Origin: Vibrio splendidus
GTDB taxonomy: Bacteria; Pseudomonadota; Gammaproteobacteria; Enterobacterales; Vibrionaceae
Assembly (NCBI RefSeq): GCF_002873455.1
Contig: NZ_MCUN01000052.1
Coordinates: 89,692-153,691, forward strand
DNA: 64,000 nt
Direction: 5' to 3'
In this document: positions 1 to 8,321 of the stretch, piece by piece
Layout: each line of letters starts with the position of its first letter
Position numbering within the stretch: the first letter of the stretch is position 1
Program-made: the position numbers and the translations under genes
Notes under the pieces: model-generated
What the model was told of the DNA's origin: nothing
Databases searched by the model: none
The model's input: only the letters and a program-made list of their open reading frames with translations

Positions 1-867
1 GTCTAGGTATGTTCTTAATTCGTTGTTGGTCTCTTCAATCTGAATAATGGCTTCAGACAGTAAGCTCGGCAATTCAGCCAATCTTTCATCAAGCTCAGCT
101 AACTGAATTAGGGAGTTATTGGCCGATTGCAGAATACCAAGCGCATTAACTTCTTCGCCTTCATAAATAAGCTCAATAGCTTGTTGGCAGGTTGTGGCCA
201 GTTCTCCGCTATTGGAGAGGCGCTTATGCTCTTGTTCGAGGTCTTCATATTCTTCCTCCCCAATAGACAGCTCATTTAACTCTTTGATTTGGTATTCAAG
301 AAGTTGTTTTTGAGCTTGATTTTGCTGGCTATTTTCACGTAACTCTTTCAAGTGGTTATCGGCTTGTCGCCAGGCTTGGTAAGCATTACGTGTCGATTTC
401 AACAGGTTCAAGTGGCCTGCGTATTGATCAAGCATCGCCATTTGGTAGTCGCTTTTCATCAACTGATGGTGCGCGTGTTGACCATGAATGTTAATCAGCA
501 GTTGGCCTAGAGACTTTAATTGTGAAAGAGGGACTGGGCTGCCGTTGATGAATGCACGAGAACGACCTTCTTTTGAGATGGTTCTGCGTAAGATACATTC
601 ACCGCCATCAAGCAGTTCGTTGTCTTCTAACCAGCGGGTAGCGTGCAGATTGTTCTCAAGTAAAAAAGCGGCACTGACTTCGGTTTTCTCTTCACCTTGT
701 CGAACCATTCCTGCATCGGATCTTCCCCCAAGACATAAGCCTAAAGCATCGATAGCGATAGATTTACCCGCACCCGTTTCACCGGTGATTGTTGTCATGC
801 CTTTAGAGAGTTCTAGCTGTAAAGACTTAACAATAGCGAAATTATTAACACTTAGATGAGCCAGCAT
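1..867 (-). CDS. recN: DNA repair protein RecN (N-terminal part, cut by window edge)
   Basis: SMC-like ATPase that acts in recombinational repair of double-strand breaks. Only the first 289 residues are in the window; the gene continues beyond base 1. Reading the minus strand from 867 gives MLAHLSVNNFAIVKSL followed by the Walker A motif GETGAGKS at residues 29-36, characteristic of RecN. A long helical stretch rich in Glu, Gln and Leu follows, as expected for the start of the coiled-coil arm. The start codon is preceded by an AGG ribosome site about 8 bases upstream. Three SOS-like boxes lie directly upstream, so LexA control is expected. Identification is firm from the N-terminal motif and the SOS context. 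Confidence 0.95.
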   Translation of the reverse strand, partial: MLAHLSVNNFAIVKSLQLELSKGMTTITGETGAGKSIAIDALGLCLGGRSDAGMVRQGEEKTEVSAAFLLENNLHATRWLEDNELLDGGECILRRTISKEGRSRAFINGSPVPLSQLKSLGQLLINIHGQHAHHQLMKSDYQMAMLDQYAGHLNLLKSTRNAYQAWRQADNHLKELRENSQQNQAQKQLLEYQIKELNELSIGEEEYEDLEQEHKRLSNSGELATTCQQAIELIYEGEEVNALGILQSANNSLIQLAELDERLAELPSLLSEAIIQIEETNNELRTYLD

Positions 868-877
868 TTTTATTTAC

Positions 878-933
878 CTGTATAACTGAACAATACTGTA
901 TATAAGTTCAGTATATACTGTTTCTTTATACAG
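878..933 (-). promoter_or_regulatory. Three tandem LexA (SOS) boxes upstream of recN
   Basis: The LexA consensus is CTGT-N8-ACAG. A perfect copy lies at 918-933. Two one-mismatch copies follow toward the gene: 896-911 (CTGT-N8-TCAG) and 878-893 (CTGT-N8-ACAA). Centre-to-centre spacing is 18 and 22 bases. Multiple LexA sites before recN are known from E. coli; here the array runs to within 11 bases of the start codon. Confidence 0.85.
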
Positions 934-1008
934 TAAAGTCGGTGGGCGAAATTTTTTTGCGATAGCTCTCAGAATTGAGTGCGTCCGTAGATCACTGAAA
1001 CCGCTATA

Positions 1009-1061
1009 GATTCCCAACTCAGTCGTTCCTCCCTGGCGGGAGTGGAGGTATAAGGAATTGA
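1009..1061. repeat. Imperfect inverted repeat between recN and nadK
   Basis: The outer arms ATTCC and GGAAT and the inner arms CTCCC and GGGAG (around a TGGC loop, 1029-1042) form a broken hairpin. It may be a member of a dispersed intergenic repeat family; copies elsewhere in the genome cannot be checked here. Confidence 0.35.
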
Positions 1062-1091
1062 AGAGAAGCGAGAGCCGAAGGGCTTTTTACT

Positions 1092-1127
1092 GGCAATAAA
1101 AAAGGCTGACGAATGTCGTCAGCCTTT
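1092..1127 (-). terminator. Rho-independent terminator of nadK
   Basis: A perfect 12-bp stem (1101-1112 with 1116-1127) with a 3-base loop is followed, on the minus strand, by a run of T. It lies about 35 bases past the nadK stop codon. Confidence 0.85.
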
Positions 1128-1161
1128 CAAATTTTTGATTGCCACTGGAGCGTTTATCCTT

Positions 1162-2046
1162 TTAGAACAGCTTACTCGACCAACCTAGTTTGTTACGTAG
1201 AACATGGTAGTAATTGTAATCTTTAGGGTGGATCAGCTTGAGCACATTCGGGCTTTGGTAGATGTGGATCTCATCACCAGGAGAAACAGGTAACGAGATT
1301 TGGCCATCGCAGCTGACTTCTTGAGTGCCGCGGTTATCAGGCGATACGATCAGCTTGATACGACGCTTTCCATCCACCACTAGTGGGCGGCTTGAAAGAG
1401 TGTGCGGGAACATCGGTACTAATGAAATTGCATTTAAGCTTGATGACAGGATAGGGCCGCCACCGGAAAGTGAATAAGCGGTGGAACCGGTCGGTGTTGA
1501 GACGATTAAGCCATCAGAACGTTGTGAGAAGGCAAAGCTGTCATCGATATACACTTCAAACTCGATCATGCGTGCGACTTGGCCGGGGTGAAGTACGGCT
1601 TCGTTAAGTGCCGCATTGTGGCTTTTTATTTGACCATGACGGTGAATTTCAGTTTCAAGTAAGAATCGCTCTTCTTCCATGAACTCTCCCTTTAGCACAT
1701 CAGTAAGCGCACTCTGGAAGTTTTCAGGGTTGAGATCGGTTAGAAAGCCAAGGTTACCTCGGTTAACACCAATGACTGAAATATCGAAACGTGACAAGAT
1801 TCTAGCGGCACCGAGCATATTTCCGTCACCACCCACTACAATCGCGAGATCAGCACGTTTACCCAATTCAATCAGGCTAGAAAAATGTTCTTGTGGGATA
1901 TCGTCTAAAATAGTGGCGAGTCTATCATCAACAAACACTTGATAACCCTCAGTACTTAACCACTGATAGATCTCTCTATGAGTCTGAATTGCTTGCTGAT
2001 CTCGAGGTTTACCAATAATTGCGATGACTTCAAATGGCTTTTTCAT
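1162..2046 (-). CDS. nadK: NAD kinase
   Basis: Phosphorylates NAD+ to NADP+ in the cytoplasm. The 294-residue protein has the usual bacterial length. The nucleotide-binding GGDG motif is at residues 72-75 (in VVGGDGNMLGAAR). The conserved NE pair follows in LNEAVLH, and the glycine-rich TPTGSTAYSLSGGGP segment of the NAD-binding domain comes after it. The start MKKPFEVIAIIGKP matches family N-termini. The gene is divergent from grpE with about 140 bases between the starts, the common gamma-proteobacterial arrangement nadK-grpE. A strong terminator closes it. Confidence 0.96.
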   Translation of the reverse strand: MKKPFEVIAIIGKPRDQQAIQTHREIYQWLSTEGYQVFVDDRLATILDDIPQEHFSSLIELGKRADLAIVVGGDGNMLGAARILSRFDISVIGVNRGNLGFLTDLNPENFQSALTDVLKGEFMEEERFLLETEIHRHGQIKSHNAALNEAVLHPGQVARMIEFEVYIDDSFAFSQRSDGLIVSTPTGSTAYSLSGGGPILSSSLNAISLVPMFPHTLSSRPLVVDGKRRIKLIVSPDNRGTQEVSCDGQISLPVSPGDEIHIYQSPNVLKLIHPKDYNYYHVLRNKLGWSSKLF

Positions 2047-2067
2047 AACGTTTCCAAACGAATTAGG

Positions 2068-2093
2068 CTTGAATCAAAATTCTTCATCCCCAT
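2068..2093 (+). promoter_or_regulatory. Sigma-32 (heat-shock) promoter of grpE
   Basis: The -35 element CTTGAAT starts at 2068 and the -10 element CCCCAT spans 2088-2093, with 14 bases between CTTGAA and CCCCAT. This is a near-perfect match to the RpoH consensus and would start transcription near 2100, leaving a leader of about 90 bases before grpE. Confidence 0.85.
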
Positions 2094-2189
2094 AATAAAG
2101 GCAAGTTGAACGTCTATGCGAGTGTTTTATATCAATTTGAGGCGCAAACACGCCTGTCACTGGCATTGAAAACGAATTCTGGAGATATC

Positions 2190-2771
2190 ATGAGCAACGA
2201 AGAAAACAAAGTAACCGAAGAAGAGCTAGATCAGATCATTGCTGAAGCTGAGAAAGTTGAAGAAGCTGAACTGAATGAAGATGCGGCTGATGAGCAGGAA
2301 TCAAAAATTGCTCAATTAGAAGCCGCACTGCTTTCTAGTGAGTCTAAAGTGAAAGAGCAGCAAGATTCTGTTCTTCGCGCAAAGGCTGAAGTTGAGAATA
2401 TGCGTCGTCGTACTGAGCAAGAAGTGGATAAGGCACGTAAATACGCGCTAAACAAATTTGCTGAAGGCCTACTACCTGTTATCGATAACCTAGAGCGTGC
2501 AGTACAAGCTGCAGATGCTGAGAACGAAGCGGTTAAGCCGATTCTTGAAGGTGTTGAGCTAACTCACAAAACGTTCGTAGATACAGTGGCTAAATTTGGT
2601 CTTACAGAGATCAACCCTGAAGGTGAAGCATTCAACCCTGAATTCCACCAAGCAATGTCTATTCAAGAAAGCCCAGATCATGAGTCAAACACTGTGATGT
2701 TTGTTATGCAGAAAGGCTACGAGCTTAACGGCCGTGTTATTCGCCCTGCAATGGTAATGGTTGCTAAGTAA
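2190..2771 (+). CDS. grpE: Nucleotide exchange factor GrpE
   Basis: Cytoplasmic co-chaperone that releases ADP from DnaK. The chosen ATG at 2190 has GGAG 5 bases upstream and gives 193 residues, close to E. coli GrpE; an upstream in-frame ATG at 2106 lies only a few bases past the expected transcription start and is rejected. The N-terminus is acidic and is followed by a long helical region (about residues 35-90). The C-terminal beta domain contains NPEFHQAMS and GYELNGRVIRPAMV, diagnostic for GrpE. It is separated from dnaK by two unrelated genes but has its own heat-shock promoter. Confidence 0.96.
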   Translation: MSNEENKVTEEELDQIIAEAEKVEEAELNEDAADEQESKIAQLEAALLSSESKVKEQQDSVLRAKAEVENMRRRTEQEVDKARKYALNKFAEGLLPVIDNLERAVQAADAENEAVKPILEGVELTHKTFVDTVAKFGLTEINPEGEAFNPEFHQAMSIQESPDHESNTVMFVMQKGYELNGRVIRPAMVMVAK

Positions 2772-2861
2772 TTGAGTAGCCGTTTGCTAAGCAGTTGATT
2801 ATTGAAGCCGCGAAGCGAGAAAGTGATGGCGACAATATAATTCACTGGTTAACGTAAAATG

Positions 2862-2890
2862 AAAAGAGAGGCATATGCTTCTCTTTTTTT
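2862..2890 (+). terminator. Terminator of grpE
   Basis: The arms AAAAGAGA and TCTCTTTT enclose an inner GCATATGC palindrome and are followed by T residues. It lies about 90 bases after the grpE stop codon. Confidence 0.75.
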
Positions 2891-3163
2891 ATGCCTGTAA
2901 CTTGAGACTCCACGTAAATAGTCACCAAAATCGCATTAAGAATGTCGTTCCTTTTAATTTATTCAGATCAACAATTTAGAGTTTTATATTATGAAACTGG
3001 TTGTTATTAAAGAAATGTTTCGATGTCACACTTGTAATGTTTTTGTAAATAAATGCTTTTAATTGTTATCTTTGTATGTAAAATCCACTGCAATATAGCG
3101 ATTTAGGTCGCATATATAACTATAAAAGTACAAATTTTAAACACAACAAACTGGAGAAGAACG
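2891..3163 (+). other. A/T-rich gap upstream of the symporter
   Basis: No ORF or recognised operator was found. It presumably carries the symporter promoter, but no -35/-10 pair with normal spacing stands out. A GGAG ribosome site sits just before the symporter start. Confidence 0.5.
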
Positions 3164-4438
3164 ATGGACAAATCGCTCTCAGGTAAGATTTTTGTAGGCT
3201 TGTTTGCCGGCCTTATTATTGGTACTGCTATTCAGTACCTATTCAGCGGCATTGCTATTTTTGATACGTACCTGCTCGGCGCTGCAGAAGGTGCTGGTGG
3301 TATGTTCGTATCACTTATCAAGTTGCTCGTAGTACCTCTTGTATACGTATCTATTGTTTGCGGTATCGTTGAGCTAAAAGATATTCGTTCATTTGGTCGT
3401 CTTGGTGGTAAAACCTTTGGTCTTTACATTATTAACACCATCATCGCGATTTCAGCTGCTCTAACGATTGGTCTTATTTTCCAACCGGGTGCTGGTGCGA
3501 ATCTAGCGGGTACAGTTTCTGAGACAATTGCTCTTACAACAACTGAAACACCAGATATCTTCTCTCTTGTTGTTAACATTGTTCCTAGTAACCCTGTAGA
3601 AGCATTTGCAAGTGGCGACATGCTGCAAATCATCTTCATGGCTATTTTGACAGGTCTTGCTATCCAAGCTCTTGATTCTCGTGGTGGCCCTGCTATCAAG
3701 ACATTCAAGATGGCTAACGAAATCATGATGAAGCTTATCGGCCTAGTAATGAGCCTTGCGCCATACGGTGTATTTGCTCTGATGATTCAACTAGGTGCAA
3801 CACTTGATGCAAACACGCTAATGTCAGTTGCTGGCTATGTAGCGCTTGTTGTAGCAATGCTTGTGTTCTGGATCTTCTTCTTCTACCCAATGATGGTTGG
3901 TTCATTCACTGGTATTTCTCCAAAGCAGTTCCTACGTGCAACTCGTGAGCAAATCCTTTTCTCACTATCGACTGCAAGTTCGAACGCTACAATTCCAGTA
4001 ACAATGCGTACTCTTACTGACAAACTGAATGTATCTAAGTCAGTGGCAGGTTTCGGTGTACCATTAGGTGCAACAATGAACATGTCTGGTGTATCTATCT
4101 ACATCGCACTAGCAACTATGTTCGTCGCAAACGCATTTGGTCAGCCAATCAACACTGCTGACATCTTTACTCTAGGTTTAACTATCTTGCTACTGTCTAT
4201 TGGTGCTGGTGGTGTTCCGGGTGGCGGTGTTGTTATGGTCGGTGTTCTATTACACCAACTAGGTTTGCCACCAGAAGGTCTAGCGATTGTTGCTGCTGTT
4301 GACCGTATCTGTGACATGTTCTGTACTTCTTCTAACGTTGTTGGTGATACTGCGGTTAACACTATCGTAGCGAAATCTGAAAACGAAATCGGTGTTGAAG
4401 CTAGCGAAGAAGCTGAGCTAAAGAAAGCAGAAGCATAA
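3164..4438 (+). CDS. Dicarboxylate/amino acid:cation symporter (DAACS family), probably for a neutral amino acid
   Basis: Inner-membrane secondary transporter of the GltP/DctA/SstT fold; 424 residues with eight predicted membrane segments and two re-entrant loops. The serine-rich hairpin TASSNATIP is near residues 270-278. The TM7 motif reads NMSG (306-309) instead of NMDG. The TM8 motif DRICDMFCTSSN spans 380-391. Aligned by eye to GltPh, Cys387 sits where Arg397 holds the substrate side-chain carboxylate. In ASCT-type carriers a Cys here goes with neutral substrates, so a neutral amino acid is more likely than glutamate or C4-dicarboxylates (inference). Single gene with its own terminator. 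Confidence 0.85.
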   Translation: MDKSLSGKIFVGLFAGLIIGTAIQYLFSGIAIFDTYLLGAAEGAGGMFVSLIKLLVVPLVYVSIVCGIVELKDIRSFGRLGGKTFGLYIINTIIAISAALTIGLIFQPGAGANLAGTVSETIALTTTETPDIFSLVVNIVPSNPVEAFASGDMLQIIFMAILTGLAIQALDSRGGPAIKTFKMANEIMMKLIGLVMSLAPYGVFALMIQLGATLDANTLMSVAGYVALVVAMLVFWIFFFYPMMVGSFTGISPKQFLRATREQILFSLSTASSNATIPVTMRTLTDKLNVSKSVAGFGVPLGATMNMSGVSIYIALATMFVANAFGQPINTADIFTLGLTILLLSIGAGGVPGGGVVMVGVLLHQLGLPPEGLAIVAAVDRICDMFCTSSNVVGDTAVNTIVAKSENEIGVEASEEAELKKAEA

Positions 4439-4463
4439 TTCTTAATTAGGATTCGATAATTAG

Positions 4464-4495
4464 AAGCCCCGCTCAATGAGAGCGGGGCTTTTTTG
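4464..4495 (+). terminator. Terminator of the symporter gene
   Basis: An 11-bp GC-rich perfect stem (4464-4474 with 4480-4490) is followed by a T run. A textbook Rho-independent terminator about 25 bases after the stop codon. Confidence 0.92.
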
Positions 4496-4694
4496 TTTCT
4501 GATGATAAGTGCTTTGGGTTATCTGGTTACTTAGTCAAAAAAATCGTTGGTTGGTGTTAAGTCTCATTTTTTCTTTTTACTCGTGCCGAATTGGCCATCT
4601 GTTTTCAATTTTTAATATAGATCACATATAATAATACAATATTATTTTATTGTTCTGGCAACCTACATTATGACGACGTAAAGGAAACCAAATA

Positions 4695-5732
4695 ATGAAG
4701 TTGTCTTACCTTAGCTTATTAACGGCGAGTCTTTTAGCGGCTCCGGCTCTTGCTTCTAATCACGATGTTGGTCAACAGTTTGACCTTGACCCAGAAAAAG
4801 CACCTGCACAAAACTTTGATCTATCTAAATGGAAAATTAACTTACCGGAGCTGACGACTGAAGGGTCTAGAAAAGGTAAAACGCTGGAGATTGGTAAAAA
4901 GGAACTGTCGAATGTAGACACGCCTTACGTTCACCCTAAATGGTTTTACACGGATGCCGAATCTGGTGCGATGGTGTTTGTGGCTCCGAATACAGCTCCA
5001 ACGACGCCAAACAGCAAAAACACGCGTAGTGAGCTAAGAGCGATGCTAGCGGATAGCTACTCTTCTCCGAGCAACAATTTCGCGATCTCAAGCCATAAGA
5101 ACGCAGAAGAGTTTGGTTCTATCGGTGGGCAAATGACGGCGACACTTTCTGTTGATCAGGTCAGCACCAGCGGCAACTATAAAAAAACAGGTGCATTTTC
5201 AGTCGTAATTGGTCAAATCCACGGTTCGGATAATGAACCTCTGAAAATTGTTTACCGTAAGTTACCAGAGCATGAGCATGGTTCGTTAACGTGGAACTAT
5301 GAATTAAATCCACCCAAAGAGCTGAAAGATGCCAAAGACGAAAACGGCAAGAAACTTCGTAAAGATATTCGCCATGATGTATTTGGCCAATACAATCTGA
5401 AAAAAGGCAGCTCGGATCCTACTGATGGTATCAAGCTAGGTGAAGTGTTCTCATACGATGTGAATATCAAAGATAACATCATGCACTTAACCTTTACTAA
5501 GAATCCAAATTCAACAGAACCAATTGTGAAGACGTATGATGTTGATTTAGCGAAAGGTAAATACCAAGGACACGACGTGGATCTTGGTTATGGTCAAGAC
5601 TGGATGTACTTCAAAGCGGGTGCTTATAACCAGTGTAATACCAAGAAGTCTAGCTCTGCTTGTGAGTGGCGTGGTATGGAAGCGGGTGATTACACACAAG
5701 CAAGTTTCTACCAGTTAATTCTTAATCAATAA
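4695..5732 (+). CDS. Secreted alginate lyase, polysaccharide lyase family 7
   Basis: Cleaves alginate by beta-elimination. The 345-residue protein begins with a Sec signal peptide (MKLSYLSLLTASLLAAPALA, cleavage after about residue 20), so it is exported. All three PL7 signatures are present: RSELR at 111-115, QIH at 174-176 and YFKAGAYNQ from 305. These supply the catalytic Gln, His, Arg and Tyr. In PL7 the QIH form (not QVH) goes with activity on guluronate-containing blocks, so a polyG or polyMG preference is inferred. Two C-terminal cysteines may form a disulfide. No carbohydrate-binding module is seen. It is monocistronic and lies between grpE and dnaK, an unusual place. Confidence 0.93.
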   Translation: MKLSYLSLLTASLLAAPALASNHDVGQQFDLDPEKAPAQNFDLSKWKINLPELTTEGSRKGKTLEIGKKELSNVDTPYVHPKWFYTDAESGAMVFVAPNTAPTTPNSKNTRSELRAMLADSYSSPSNNFAISSHKNAEEFGSIGGQMTATLSVDQVSTSGNYKKTGAFSVVIGQIHGSDNEPLKIVYRKLPEHEHGSLTWNYELNPPKELKDAKDENGKKLRKDIRHDVFGQYNLKKGSSDPTDGIKLGEVFSYDVNIKDNIMHLTFTKNPNSTEPIVKTYDVDLAKGKYQGHDVDLGYGQDWMYFKAGAYNQCNTKKSSSACEWRGMEAGDYTQASFYQLILNQ

Positions 5733-5787
5733 TATTGAGAATTAAAAATAGTGCAGAATCAATAACGGTTCGACTCGCTGTGATTTG

Positions 5788-5818
5788 AAAAAAGACCTTC
5801 CATCTGAAGGTCTTTTTT
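5788..5818. terminator. Bidirectional terminator after the alginate lyase
   Basis: A 13-bp stem made of A-run plus GACCTTC and its complement, with a 5-base loop, is flanked by A and T tracts so it can work on both strands. Confidence 0.88.
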
Positions 5819-5966
5819 ATGCGAAAGAGGATCGGGGGGACATTTTCTTTATGATGGTTACTGCGTGAATATGTCAACTTTCGAGCCTTAAGTAGTAAGG
5901 GGTGAGCCACTTTTTATCTTTAAGTTGAAAGATAGGGGGAAAAATAGATTTTTTTTACCTATTTCC

Positions 5967-5995
5967 CTTGAAAACTAGTTTGCAGCCCTTATCTA
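5967..5995 (+). promoter_or_regulatory. Sigma-32-type promoter of dnaK
   Basis: CTTGAAA at 5967-5973 is followed after 13 bases from CTTGAA by CCCTTATCTA at 5986-5995. The -35 is perfect for RpoH; the -10 is a weaker match to CCCCATNT. The expected leader to dnaK is about 120 bases. The rest of the 389-base gap shows only the upstream terminator. Confidence 0.75.
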
Positions 5996-6121
5996 TGGTG
6001 CATACGAAAGCAAAATACATTTGCATTTAAATTTTGTGTATTAGGGTTGAATCCCTGATTACTACCCCCCACATAGTGGGTATAGCAAAAAACTAAATAG
6101 AATTTATTCGGAGAAAGCCTG

Positions 6122-8035
6122 ATGGGTCGAATCATTGGTATTGATTTAGGTACTACTAACTCTTGTGTTGCTGTTCTTGACGGTGACAAACCACGCGTAT
6201 TAGAAAATGCTGAAGGCGAACGCACAACAGCATCGGTAATCGCATACACTGAAGGCGAAACGCTAGTTGGTCAACCTGCGAAACGTCAAGCAGTTACTAA
6301 CCCTCAAAACACGCTATACGCGATTAAGCGTCTAATCGGTCGTCGTTTTGAAGATGAAGAAGTTCAACGCGATATCGAAATCATGCCTTTTAACATTGTT
6401 AAAGCTGATAACGGTGATGCATGGGTTGAAGCGCAAGGCCAAAAAATGGCTGCTCCTCAAGTATCTGCTGAAGTTCTTAAGAAAATGAAGAAAACAGCTG
6501 AAGACTTCCTAGGCGAAGAAGTAACTGGCGCAGTAGTAACTGTTCCTGCTTACTTTAACGATGCACAACGTCAAGCAACGAAAGATGCTGGCCGTATCGC
6601 TGGTCTAGATGTTAAACGTATCATCAACGAACCTACTGCTGCTGCTCTGGCTTACGGCCTAGACAAGCAAGGTGGTGATCGCACTATCGCTGTATACGAC
6701 CTTGGTGGTGGTACATTCGATATCTCTATCATCGAAATCGATGAAGTAGAAGGCGAGAAAACTTTCGAAGTTCTTTCAACTAACGGTGATACTCACCTTG
6801 GTGGTGAAGATTTCGATAACCGCATGATCAACTACCTAGTAGATGAGTTCAAGAAAGAGCAAGGTATCGACCTTAAAGCTGATCCACTAGCAATGCAGCG
6901 TGTTAAAGAAGCAGCAGAAAAAGCGAAAATCGAGCTTTCTTCTACTACTCAAACTGACGTAAACCTACCTTACGTTACTGCTGATGCAACTGGTCCTAAG
7001 CACATGAACATCAAAGTGACTCGTGCGAAGCTTGAGTCTCTAGTTGAAGACCTAGTTCAACGTTCTCTTGAGCCACTGAAAGTTGCTCTAGCAGATGCTG
7101 ACCTATCTGTAGGCGAAATCACTGACGTTATCCTAGTTGGTGGTCAGACTCGTATGCCTATGGTTCAAGCTAAAGTAACTGAATTCTTCGGTAAAGAGCC
7201 ACGTAAAGACGTGAACCCTGACGAAGCTGTTGCAATGGGTGCTGCTGTTCAAGGTGGTGTATTAGCTGGTGAAGTTAAAGACGTTCTTCTTCTAGACGTT
7301 ACTCCTCTATCTTTCGGTATCGAAACGATGGGCGGCGTAATGACTAAGCTTATCGAGAAAAACACAACTATCCCTACTAAAGCGGATCAAGTGTTCTCTA
7401 CAGCTGAAGACAACCAAAGCGCAGTAACTATCCATGTTCTTCAAGGCGAGCGTAAGCAAGCGACTTACAACAAGTCTCTTGGTCAGTTCAACCTAGAAGG
7501 TATCCAACCAGCACCACGTGGCATGCCACAAGTTGAAGTAACATTCGACCTAGATGCTGATGGTATCCTGAACGTATCTGCTAAAGATAAAGCGACAGGT
7601 AAAGAGCAGAAGATCACTATCCAAGCATCAGGCGGTTTGTCTGAGGAAGAGATCGAAGCAATGGTTCAAGAAGCAGAAGCTAACAAAGAAGCTGACAAGA
7701 AGTTCGAAGAGCTAGTAACTGCACGTAACCAAGCTGACCAAATGATTCACGGCACTAAGAAGCAAGTAGAAGAAGCTGGTGAAGCTCTACCTGCAGACGA
7801 GAAAGCTAAAATCGAAGCCGCTATCGAAGCTCTAGAATCAGTTAAGTCTGGTGACGACAAAGAAGCTATCGACGCTAAAGTTCAAGAACTTATGCAAGCT
7901 GCTCAAAAGCTAATGGAAATTGCTCAACAGAAAGCTCAAGCTGAACAAGCTGGTGCTGACGCTGGTGAACAACCTAAGCAAGACGACGACGTGGTAGACG
8001 CGGAGTTTGAAGAAGTTAAAGACGATAAAAAATAA
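6122..8035 (+). CDS. dnaK: Chaperone DnaK (Hsp70)
   Basis: ATP-driven Hsp70 chaperone of the cytoplasm. Its 637 residues are almost exactly the E. coli length. The N-terminus MGRIIGIDLGTTNSC is the phosphate 1 motif, and DLGGGTFDISI (about residue 195) and the adenosine motif VGGQTRMP (about 340) complete the actin-like ATPase. The linker DVLLLDVTPLS leads into the substrate-binding domain, then an acidic lid ending in DDDVVDAEFEEVKDDKK, the conserved C-terminal tail. The start is preceded by CGGAG. Together with dnaJ downstream and grpE about 3.4 kb upstream it forms the Hsp70 machine. Confidence 0.98.
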   Translation: MGRIIGIDLGTTNSCVAVLDGDKPRVLENAEGERTTASVIAYTEGETLVGQPAKRQAVTNPQNTLYAIKRLIGRRFEDEEVQRDIEIMPFNIVKADNGDAWVEAQGQKMAAPQVSAEVLKKMKKTAEDFLGEEVTGAVVTVPAYFNDAQRQATKDAGRIAGLDVKRIINEPTAAALAYGLDKQGGDRTIAVYDLGGGTFDISIIEIDEVEGEKTFEVLSTNGDTHLGGEDFDNRMINYLVDEFKKEQGIDLKADPLAMQRVKEAAEKAKIELSSTTQTDVNLPYVTADATGPKHMNIKVTRAKLESLVEDLVQRSLEPLKVALADADLSVGEITDVILVGGQTRMPMVQAKVTEFFGKEPRKDVNPDEAVAMGAAVQGGVLAGEVKDVLLLDVTPLSFGIETMGGVMTKLIEKNTTIPTKADQVFSTAEDNQSAVTIHVLQGERKQATYNKSLGQFNLEGIQPAPRGMPQVEVTFDLDADGILNVSAKDKATGKEQKITIQASGGLSEEEIEAMVQEAEANKEADKKFEELVTARNQADQMIHGTKKQVEEAGEALPADEKAKIEAAIEALESVKSGDDKEAIDAKVQELMQAAQKLMEIAQQKAQAEQAGADAGEQPKQDDDVVDAEFEEVKDDKK

Positions 8036-8321
8036 TTTCGTCGCAGAGTAGCCTGATTTCGTTGTCGGAAGTGCTCACCTACTAGCGTAGGCTCCGCGCT
8101 TCCTCCTAGAACTCAAGCTACTTGCTTAGAAATTCATTGTCTCAAAGACTTATTATTGCGGGCGTCAGAGGTAACTCTCACGCCCGTAAATTTGTATTTA
8201 GACTTGTCGATCTAGATAATAGCTTTATTCGGTGTTTCAGCCGGCAGAACTTTTATCTAGATTGATACACAGACTACTGAAGTGATCATTCGGTAGTAGC
8301 AATTATTTGGTGACCTAGAAC
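8036..8321 (+). other. Structured dnaK-dnaJ intergenic region
   Basis: This 286-base gap has no ORF but four successive hairpins: 8067-8103 (GGAAG/CTTCC with inner CCTAC/GTAGG); 8159-8186 (CGGGCGT/ACGCCCG plus AGAG/CTCT capped by a GTAA tetraloop); 8208-8264 (a 12-bp stem around ATCTAGATAA); and 8273-8297 (9 bp, one G-U). None is followed by a T run. The last ends 24 bases before the dnaJ start, and a GGTGA ribosome site lies between. RNA processing, attenuation or translational control of dnaJ is possible; this is inference. Confidence 0.55.

Noticed and set aside
488..859. Plus-strand ORF of 123 codons
   Set aside because: It is the antisense shadow of recN, whose minus-strand reading has the Walker A motif.
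8159..8186. Hairpin read as a dnaK terminator
   Set aside because: No T run follows, and dnaJ has no clear promoter of its own downstream.
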